Assembly (NCBI RefSeq): GCF_026162625.1
Contig: NZ_JAOTBD010000011.1
Coordinates: 1-64,000 of the forward strand
DNA: 64,000 bases
Source: Paracoccus beibuensis
GTDB taxonomy: Bacteria > Pseudomonadota > Alphaproteobacteria > Rhodobacterales > Rhodobacteraceae
Direction of reading: 5' to 3'
How positions within the stretch are numbered: position 1 is the stretch's first letter; each line of letters opens with the position of its first letter. The notes under the pieces were generated by a model that made no database searches, was not told the origin of the DNA, and saw nothing but the letters and a program-made list of their open reading frames with translations. Both the position numbers and the translations under genes were made by a program. Positions 57,801 through 64,000 of this stretch are shown here, piece by piece.

Positions 57801-58190
57801 TTCCTTCGTCAGTTGCCGCGAGATTGCGCCAGTCAGCGGGCAAGGGCGGTGAAAAACACTTCAAGCTGCGACAACCACCCTAGAGGGCGGCTGCGCTGCA
57901 CGGCCGTCCGGATTGATCGGCGGCGAGAATGCTCCGGCACGACTGCGCCGAATTGGCGGGCGGCAATGTCTTGAACGTTGAAATCCACAGGCTGCCAGCC
58001 GCGGCGGGCAATCGGTGGCAAAACAGGTCGAACCTGACCGGGCGGAGCATTTCGGCCGCCAACGTGCCCGCAGCTGCGACAACACCTGGGTCTGTTCCGG
58101 CTGGGGCAGGTGACGCCGACGGGCAGACGCGCTATGACGCCTCGCAGTCAAGGCGACGGAGTCGCTTGGGGAACGAAAGCAGGGTGGCAT
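57801..58190. other. 390-bp intergenic region with imperfect inverted repeats
   Basis: No convincing gene on either strand. GGCGGCGAGAATGCTCCGG at 57919-57937 is matched in reverse by GCGGAGCATTTCGGCCGCC at 58042-58060 (15 of 19 positions). The DNA between them also reads similarly on both strands near a CCGCGG centre. CTGCGACAAC occurs twice in the same orientation outside these arms. This resembles a worn miniature inverted-repeat element, but its ends are not defined. Confidence 0.35.
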
Positions 58191-59138
58191 ATGGGCAAGC
58201 AAAAGGTCATCTTCGACACCGATCCGGGCGTGGACGACGCGCTGGCGCTGCTCTACCTGCTGCGGCACCCGGAGATCGACCTGCTGGGTGTCACCACCGT
58301 CTTCGGCAATGCCCCCGTCACCCTGACGACGCGGAATGCGCGCTTCCTGCTGCGATCCTGGGGCCAGCCGGTCCCCGTCCATCCCGGTGCGGCTGCGGCG
58401 CTGACGCCGGACATGCCGCAGGACGACTTCCCCGTCCATATCCACGGCCGCAACGGCCTTGGCGATCATCCCGTGCCCGACCAGCCGACGGACGAGCCCG
58501 AAACGGCCAGCCAGTTCCTTGTCGATACGATTCGCGCGCATCCGGGCCAGATTCGCGTGCTGGCCGTGGGCCGGATGACGAACCTTGCCCGCGCGCTGCA
58601 GATCGCGCCGGACATCGCGGACCTGGTGCGCGACGTGGTGATCATGGGTGGGGCCTTTCGCGTCCCTGGCAACATCACGCCGGCGGCCGAGGCTAATATC
58701 TGGGGCGATCCGCTGGCCGCCGACATCGTGTTCGGCGCCGACTGGCGCGTCACCGCGATCCCGCTGGACCTGACGACGCGGACCTTCATGACGCGGCCGA
58801 TGCTGGCCCGGCTGGCGCAAGAGGGCGGTCCCGACATGCAACTGGTTGCCGACCTGTCCCAGGGCTATGTCGGGTTCTACAAGCGATCCGGTTATGACGG
58901 GATGCTGGTTCATGATTGCTGCGCATCGGTGTTCCTGACCGACCCTGACCTGTTCACCCTGACCGAGGGCGAGGTCCGCGTCCCTTGGGAAGGCATCGCG
59001 CTTGGCACCACGATGATGAATCCCACCGACCGCCAGGGGCCGCTGGATGCCTGGGCGGACCGGCCGCGCCAGGCGGCGGCGCTGGACGGGCAGGCCGAGG
59101 CGATCCTGGCCCGCATCGCGCAGATCTGCACCGCCTGA
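58191..59138 (+). CDS. inosine-uridine-type nucleoside hydrolase
   Basis: Splits ribonucleosides into base and ribose in the cytoplasm. It has 315 residues. The calcium-binding signature KVIFDTDPGVDDALALLYLL starts the protein. GVTTVFGNAPVTLTTRNARF, GLGDHPVP and DVVIMGGAFRVPGNITPAAE ... ANIWGDPLAADIVF follow the family order, and SGYDGMLVHDCCASVFLTDP carries the C-terminal catalytic Asp/His region. GGTGG lies before the ATG. It stands alone, without a transporter, so it is probably a salvage enzyme. Confidence 0.9.
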   Translation: MGKQKVIFDTDPGVDDALALLYLLRHPEIDLLGVTTVFGNAPVTLTTRNARFLLRSWGQPVPVHPGAAAALTPDMPQDDFPVHIHGRNGLGDHPVPDQPTDEPETASQFLVDTIRAHPGQIRVLAVGRMTNLARALQIAPDIADLVRDVVIMGGAFRVPGNITPAAEANIWGDPLAADIVFGADWRVTAIPLDLTTRTFMTRPMLARLAQEGGPDMQLVADLSQGYVGFYKRSGYDGMLVHDCCASVFLTDPDLFTLTEGEVRVPWEGIALGTTMMNPTDRQGPLDAWADRPRQAAALDGQAEAILARIAQICTA

Positions 59139-59216
59139 ACCCAGGGACGAACGGCCGGCTTTGCGCAGCCCGCGTCAAGCTGACCACATGTCGGCATGAC
59201 CCTGAGCGGGGCAGGC

Positions 59217-60149
59217 ATGGAGGACAGGCTGGACGTCGCGATCATCGGCGCGGGCATCACCGGGATCACCTGTGCGCATGACCTGCAGGCGGCAGAGCTT
59301 CGCGTGCGGTTGTTCGACAAGCGGCGCGGCGTCGGCGGGCGGCTGGCGGCGCGCTGGACCGACGGCGGTCTGCGCTTCGATCACGGCGCGACACCTGCAG
59401 CCCCGCCACCCCGATTTCCGGACCCCGCTGGGGGATCTGCGCGGCGAGGGCCAGATGGCGGAGTGGGACGAGACTGCGGGCGCGCCGATCGGTGCACCGT
59501 CGATGTCGCAGCTGCCGCGCGCGCTGTCGCGTGACCTCGATGTGGTGCAGGGCGCGCGGGTGACGAACCTCGTGCCGGACGGGGGCGGCTGGCGGCTGCG
59601 GATCGATGTCGGGGATCACCTGGCGGCGCGGTTGATCGTCGCAATTCCCGCCCCGCAGGCCCGGGATCTGCCGGGCGCGAACAATGCCTTTGCCGCGCCG
59701 CTTGCGCAGGTGCATAATCAGGCCAACGTCACCGTGATGGTCGGACTGGACACCTCCGCGCCACGCCCCCTTCGTGACGCGGGACGGGCAGGGGCCTTTG
59801 GCCTGAGTTGCGCAGGACGGCGCGAGGCCGGCCGCGGCGGGCCGCCGCTGACGACATGGGTCGTGCAGGTCGACCCGGACTGGAGCATGGCGAACATCGC
59901 CCTGCCCTTCGACGGACTAGCCGACAGGTCGCGCCGCTGCTGCAGGCGCTTGGCGCGGAACCGCACCACCTCCGCCACAAGGAGGCGCACCGCTGGCTTT
60001 ATGCGCGCACTGACCGGCCCCTGGACCAGCCGTTCCTGGCCCACGATGCCGCAGGTCCGTCGGTGGGCGGCGACTGGACCCTTGATCACACGACCGAGGA
60101 TGACGGGGCCAGCGGCCGCGCCATGGCCGCGCACCTGCTGGCGGGCTGA
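59217..60149 (+). pseudogene. frameshifted FAD/NAD(P)-dependent oxidoreductase, renalase-like
   Basis: An amine-oxidase/renalase-type flavoprotein in three frames. The start is MEDRLDVAIIGAGITGITCA with VGGRLAARWTDGGLRFDHGA. After a shift near 59400 it continues GQMAEWDETAGAPIGAPSMS, IVAIPAPQARDLPGANNAFA and NVTVMVGLDTSAPRPLRDAG. After a second shift near 59920 come LGAEPHHLRHKEAHRWLYAR, then VGGDWTLDHTTEDDGASGRA to the stop, which includes the C-terminal FAD-binding part. All domains are present, so only the two shifts stop it. It is followed four bases later by another broken gene. Confidence 0.75.
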
Positions 60150-60153
60150 GGCG

Positions 60154-61483
60154 ATGGCCGATGACCACCGCCCGCGTGAGGGGCGGATGCTGTGGATCGG
60201 CGGGCTGACCTCGGGGATCGGCGGGCGGGCGCTGGCGCAGGGGCGCGGCAGATCGTCAGCGGACAGCGGCCGCGAGCGCAGGACCTGCTGCTGACGTCGG
60301 CCAACGCGGCGCGACTGACGGCGCAACTGAAGCAACTGAAGCAACTGAAGCAACTGGCGCAGATGCGGGGGCCGCGATGAAGCTGGGACACCTGATTTCG
60401 ATGGACGCCGGCGATTTCCTGCCGCAGAGCGGGCGCAGATCCTGGCCCGGCTGTATGCCGATGCCGACCCGATGCCGCCCAAGCAGTTGCAGCGGGTGCT
60501 TGACTCGGCCTGGGGCGACGGCTGGCCGCGGCAATTCAGCCGGTTCCAGGGTCGCCCCATCGCGGCCGCCTCGATTGGGCAGGTGCACCAAGCGCAGACC
60601 AGTGACGGACGCGATCTGGCGACCAAGGGCCAATATCCGGGCGTCAGGGCCAGCACCGACAGCGACATCGCTAACCTGCGCCTTTTGTTTCGCGTACCGG
60701 GCGCCGTCCCGCAGGGGATCGACCTGCCCGCCCTGATGGCCGAGGCTCGCCAGCAGTTGCATGCCGAAGCGGATTATACGCAAGAGGCCGCGCAGATGCG
60801 CCGCTTCGGCCAGCTTCTGGTGGACAGGCCTGACTCCCGGCTGCCCGCCCCAGACGACCAGTTCTGCACACGCGACACGCTGGCGATGGACTTCATCGAC
60901 AGTCGCCCTATCGAGACGCTCGTGGACGCGCCGCAGGCGCTGGTGACGGCGTCGGCACCGATCGGGTGCGGCTTGTCATGGACGAGCTGTTCGCCCTCAA
61001 CCTGATGCAGACCCATCCTTCCGCTGGCAGCCTGACAGCGGGCGCATCGTTCTGCTGGATTCCGGCGCGTCGCGCGGCTTCTCGGACGCCGTCGCACTGC
61101 GCTAACTGGCGCTGCTGCGGGCGGCGCTGGCGGATGATGGGGCCGCGATCCCGCGGGCGACCATCGACATCGGCTATCTCCGCGACGACACGGATGCAGA
61201 TCACCAAGCGCTGCTGCAGGTGATGGATATGGCCTTTCAGCCGCGGCGCCGGAGCGGCGTCTGCGACGTCGCCTCGATCGACATTCCGCAGCGCGTCGCG
61301 GAAAAGGCGATGCAGATCGCCCGCAGCCGCCAGCGGGCCGAGATGCCGCCGCCCAAGATCCTGTTCCTGCACCGCAAGTTCGGCGGACTCTACCTGCTGC
61401 TGGCGCGGATCGGGGCGGGCGTAGACCTGGACGCCCTGATCGACCCCGACCGGCTGCAGGCCCAGCTGGCGGCGCGGCGCTAG
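60154..61483 (+). pseudogene. shattered ABC1/UbiB-type kinase
   Basis: Pieces of an ABC1 atypical kinase, a ubiquinone-related family, appear in order but in at least four frame changes. They are GARQIVSGQRPRAQDLLLTS, MKLGHLISMDAGDFLPQ (with the KxGQ-like motif), RFQGRPIAAASIGQVHQAQT, GRDLATKGQYPGVRASTDSD, AEARQQLHAEADYTQEAAQM, FIDSRPIETLVDAPQAL, RLVMDELFALNLMQTHP and FLHRKFGGLYLLLARIGAGV. The expected VAIKVQYPGV lysine region reads LATKGQYPGV, and the DFG-like region is destroyed. A 9-bp tandem repeat (CAACTGAAG, 60324-60356) is expanded within it. Confidence 0.75.
60324..60356 (+). repeat. 9-bp tandem repeat inside the ABC1 kinase remnant
   Basis: CAACTGAAG occurs three times in tandem, followed by a partial CAACTG, encoding KQLKQLKQL. 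It is probably a slippage expansion at the site where the normal protein has a single copy. The frame shifts a short distance downstream. Confidence 0.7.
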
Positions 61484-61746
61484 TCGCCCATCTCGTGCAG
61501 GCGGTCGGCGACAAGGCGGCGGATCATCAGGAATTCCTCGGCCATGGCGATGCCGGGACCGTTTTCCTCGACGGGGACGGCGCCGGGGTCCTCTTGGCCG
61601 TCGCGCATGGTCTCGCGCTGGCTCAGCCAGTCGATCAGCGGCGTACGGGCGGCGGGGTCAAGCGCCGCGACCAGCTTGGCCAGCAGGCGGCGGTGCGCGT
61701 CAACCCGCGCCTCCAGCGTTTCGATATAAGCGTGATCGTTGGGCAT
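61480..61746 (-). CDS. small protein next to ligD, unknown function
   Basis: 88 residues, with GAGGAGG six bases before the ATG. Predicted helical: YIETLEARVDAHRRLLAKLV, then LIDWLSQRETMRDGQEDPGA and AMAEEFLMIRRLVADRLHEM. It starts 17 bases after the ligD stop, so it is co-transcribed with the repair ligase, and its stop overlaps the end of the ABC1 remnant. I do not recognise the family. Confidence 0.65.
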   Translation of the reverse strand: MPNDHAYIETLEARVDAHRRLLAKLVAALDPAARTPLIDWLSQRETMRDGQEDPGAVPVEENGPGIAMAEEFLMIRRLVADRLHEMGD

Positions 61747-61763
61747 CGTGGCCTCCTCGTTTC

Positions 61764-64000
61764 TCAGGCGTCTTTCAGGGCGCGGTCCAGCGCGGCGATG
61801 ACCTTCTGCGTCAGCCCCTGCGCCGGTGGCGGCGTGACCCCGGCCCAGCCCCGCTTGCAGGCGTCGCGCAGGCTGAAGGGGGCGGGACGACGCAGGCGCG
61901 ACAGCTCGTCCCAGGTGACGGGGCAGGCGACGGGCGCACCGGGGCGGGCACGGACCGAAAACGGCGCGACCGAGGTCGAGCCGCGCTCGTTTCTCAGCCA
62001 GTCGATGAAGATCCGGTCCTTGCGGCGGGCCTTGGACATCTCGGCGGTGAATCGGTCGGGTTCAGACTGCGCGGCCAGTGTCGCGACGCCGCGGGCGAAC
62101 AGCTTGACGGCTTCCCAGCCCACGCTGCGCCGCAGCGGCACGACCAGGTGGACGCCCTTTCCGCCCGACAGCATCGCCCAGCAGTCCAGCCCCAGATCGG
62201 CCAGCCGGTCCCGCAGGTCCATGGCGCCGCGGCGGGTGACGGCAAACCCCAGGTCCTCGTCAGGGTCCAGGTCGAAGACCAGCCGGTCGGGCCGGTCCAG
62301 CTTGTCGCGGCGGGCGCCCCAGATGTGAAATTCGACCGTCCCCATCTGCACCGCGGCCACAAGCCCGGCAGCATCCGTTCCATAGGCATAGGGGTGGGGG
62401 TCGCCGTCGCTTTCGGCGATTTCGGTCGTCTTCAGCGCATCGGGAAAGCCCTTGCCGGGGTGCTTCTGGAAGAACCGTGGCCCGTCCAGCCCATCGGGCA
62501 GGCGCACAAGCGACATCGGGCGGTCCGCAATCTCCGGCAGCATCAGCGGCGCGATGTCGCGGTAATAGCGGGCCAGGTCCGCCTTCGTCACCTTCGCATC
62601 GGGAAAGACAACCCTGTCGCCGCTGCTCAGCGCAATGCCGGCGATGTCCTCACGGTCGCTGCTGGTCATGGGCTCCTCCACCTGGACGTGATCGGCGGGC
62701 TTGTCGTCGCGCAGGCCCAGGAAGACCGCGTGGCGCAGCCGGCCTTCTCCGGTCGTCTCGGCATAGTCGACTTCGGCCACCAGTTGCGGTTCGATCCAGG
62801 TGACACCGCGCGTCCCGGACCTCGGCGCCTCGACCGGCGGCTTCGTGCGCTTCAACGGGGCCATCCGGGCCGCCAGATCGGTCATCGCGTCCTGATCGTA
62901 GCCGGTCCCGACCTTGCCCATGTAGGCCAGCGTTCCGCCCTTTCGCGCCGCCACCGCAAGCGAGGCGAAGGGCCGCGCGCGGCTGGAGCTGGCCTGCCAG
63001 CCGACGATCACGAATTCGGCCCGTCGGCGGCACTTGATCTTCAGCCAGTCGCGCCCCCGCCCGCCGCGATAGGGCGCGTCGCGGCGCTTGGCGATCACGC
63101 CTTCGCCGCCCGCTTCGCAGACCAGGGCGAAGGCCTCGTCGGGCTCGGCGTCGATCACCGGCGACAGGTCCAGCGCGCCCATCGGCGGCAGGGGGGCGAA
63201 CAGCGTCTCGAGCGCGCGACGGCGGTCGGTCAGCGGCCGCTTGCGCAGGTCGGTTCCGTCAAGCTGCAGCAGGTCGAACGCGACGAAGCCGAAGGGTCCG
63301 CCGGCGCCGATGGCGTTCTGCAGCGCGCCGAAGCCCTGCAGGCCCGCGCCGGCCACGATCTCTCCGTCCAGCAGCGCCGAGTTGCAGTCGATGTCGTCGA
63401 AAGCCGGCACGATACCGGCAAAGCGGTCGGTCCAGTCATGTCCGTTGCGCGTCCAGACCCGCGTGCCGCCCTTGCCAAGGGCCACCTGCGCGCGATAGCC
63501 GTCCAGCTTCAGTTCGTGCCAATGGCTGCCGTTGTCGGCCAGATCGTCCGTCAGCGTGGCCAGCTGCACGGGAACCGGGCGGGGACGTTTGCCGCTGCGG
63601 TCGCCTTGGACGGTGGGCTTGTCGGCGGCAATGGCGGCAAAGTTGCGCCCAGTGGCGATGCTGCTGCGATACGTCTCGACCGGGTCGGCGCGGTGCGCGG
63701 CATCGTCGTCGGACTTGATCAGCAGCCAGTTCTCGCGCTTGGCGTCGCCCGACTTGCGGCCCTGCATGCGGACCAGGTTCCAGTCGCCGGTCATCCGCCG
63801 GCCATGCAGGCGAAATCGCAGATGGCCTTTGGACAGCCCCCGCCCTGCCGGCTCCAGCGGCTGCCACCAGCCCAGATCCCACAGCATGACCGTGCCCGCG
63901 CCGTATTGACCCTCGGGGATTCGCCCCTCGAAACGCAGGTAGGAGAGCGGGTGATCCTCGGTCCGCACGGCCAGCCGCTTATCGGCCGGGTCCAGCGACG
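61764..64000 (-). CDS. ligD: multifunctional DNA ligase D (5' end beyond the window)
   Basis: The non-homologous end-joining ligase that works with Ku. More than 740 residues are visible, in the order phosphoesterase-ligase-polymerase. The phosphoesterase part reads HPLSYLRFEGRIPEGQYGAG and GDWNLVRMQGRK. The ligase has the adenylated lysine in ELKLDGYRAQVALGKGGTRV, then LLDGEIVAGAGLQGFGALQN and GEGVIAKRRDAPYRGGRGRD with WLKIKCRRRAEFVIVGWQ. The polymerase has MGTVEFHIWGARRDKLDRPD, RLVFDLDPDEDLGFAVTRRG with the metal-binding Asp pair, and MLSGGKGVHLVVPLRRSVGW. The reading frame continues unbroken to the window edge; the missing part is the start of the phosphoesterase domain. No ku gene is in the window. 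Confidence 0.93.
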   Translation of the reverse strand, partial: SLDPADKRLAVRTEDHPLSYLRFEGRIPEGQYGAGTVMLWDLGWWQPLEPAGRGLSKGHLRFRLHGRRMTGDWNLVRMQGRKSGDAKRENWLLIKSDDDAAHRADPVETYRSSIATGRNFAAIAADKPTVQGDRSGKRPRPVPVQLATLTDDLADNGSHWHELKLDGYRAQVALGKGGTRVWTRNGHDWTDRFAGIVPAFDDIDCNSALLDGEIVAGAGLQGFGALQNAIGAGGPFGFVAFDLLQLDGTDLRKRPLTDRRRALETLFAPLPPMGALDLSPVIDAEPDEAFALVCEAGGEGVIAKRRDAPYRGGRGRDWLKIKCRRRAEFVIVGWQASSSRARPFASLAVAARKGGTLAYMGKVGTGYDQDAMTDLAARMAPLKRTKPPVEAPRSGTRGVTWIEPQLVAEVDYAETTGEGRLRHAVFLGLRDDKPADHVQVEEPMTSSDREDIAGIALSSGDRVVFPDAKVTKADLARYYRDIAPLMLPEIADRPMSLVRLPDGLDGPRFFQKHPGKGFPDALKTTEIAESDGDPHPYAYGTDAAGLVAAVQMGTVEFHIWGARRDKLDRPDRLVFDLDPDEDLGFAVTRRGAMDLRDRLADLGLDCWAMLSGGKGVHLVVPLRRSVGWEAVKLFARGVATLAAQSEPDRFTAEMSKARRKDRIFIDWLRNERGSTSVAPFSVRARPGAPVACPVTWDELSRLRRPAPFSLRDACKRGWAGVTPPPAQGLTQKVIAALDRALKDA

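Overview
The window is high-GC DNA (about two thirds G+C by eye) from an alphaproteobacterium. The gene set and its arrangement look like the Paracoccus/Rhodobacter group (Rhodobacteraceae): a one-carbon dimethylglycine-type oxidation block with ETF, a smo/mtlK-type polyol operon, and densely overlapping ATGA/GTGA gene junctions. No rRNA, tRNA, CRISPR array or complete insertion sequence was recognised. The species assignment is inference.

Layout. 0-10.5 kb: methylated-amine and one-carbon block, with purU, a BCCT betaine/carnitine-type transporter, a GlxA/GbdR-like regulator, etfB-etfA and a large FAD + GcvT demethylating dehydrogenase. Two partners of this pathway, folD and ETF:ubiquinone oxidoreductase, are present only as wreckage. 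10.7-13.2 kb: an HPP-CBS membrane protein, an NsrR-like regulator remnant and unassigned DNA. 13.2-21.7 kb: an intact siderophore uptake locus (siderophore-interacting protein, TonB-dependent receptor, binding protein, fused permease, ATPase, ABC exporter). 21.9-27.7 kb: a graveyard with a PhoPQ-like two-component pair, a PepSY protein, a GMC oxidoreductase, a membrane protein and an imelysin, all interrupted. 28-32.6 kb: a large hybrid sensor kinase and two small membrane proteins.

32.8-40.7 kb: an intact sulfate ABC operon (cysA-sbp-cysT-cysW) followed closely by pxpA, a fused pxpB-pxpC and a fused biotin carboxylase-biotin carrier. Together the last three supply all the domains of a urea-carboxylase-like enzyme plus a hydrolase. 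41.1-49.2 kb: trehalose/glycogen operon treZ-treY-glgC-glgX with two small companion genes. 49.3-56.6 kb: minus-strand polyol operon (HAD phosphatase, SorC-type regulator, binding protein, two permeases, ATPase, mannitol dehydrogenase). 56.7-59.1 kb: a GSU2403-type nucleotidyltransferase whose start lies in two 27-bp palindromes, and a nucleoside hydrolase. 59.2-61.5 kb: two more shattered genes, an FAD oxidoreductase and an ABC1 kinase. 61.5-64 kb: a small gene and the multifunctional DNA ligase LigD, which runs off the window.

Intact operons with clean frames alternate with patches where nearly every gene carries several frameshifts or domain-sized deletions. The intact neighbours argue against poor sequence quality as the sole cause. 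All functional names come from recognising sequence motifs by eye; no database search was possible.
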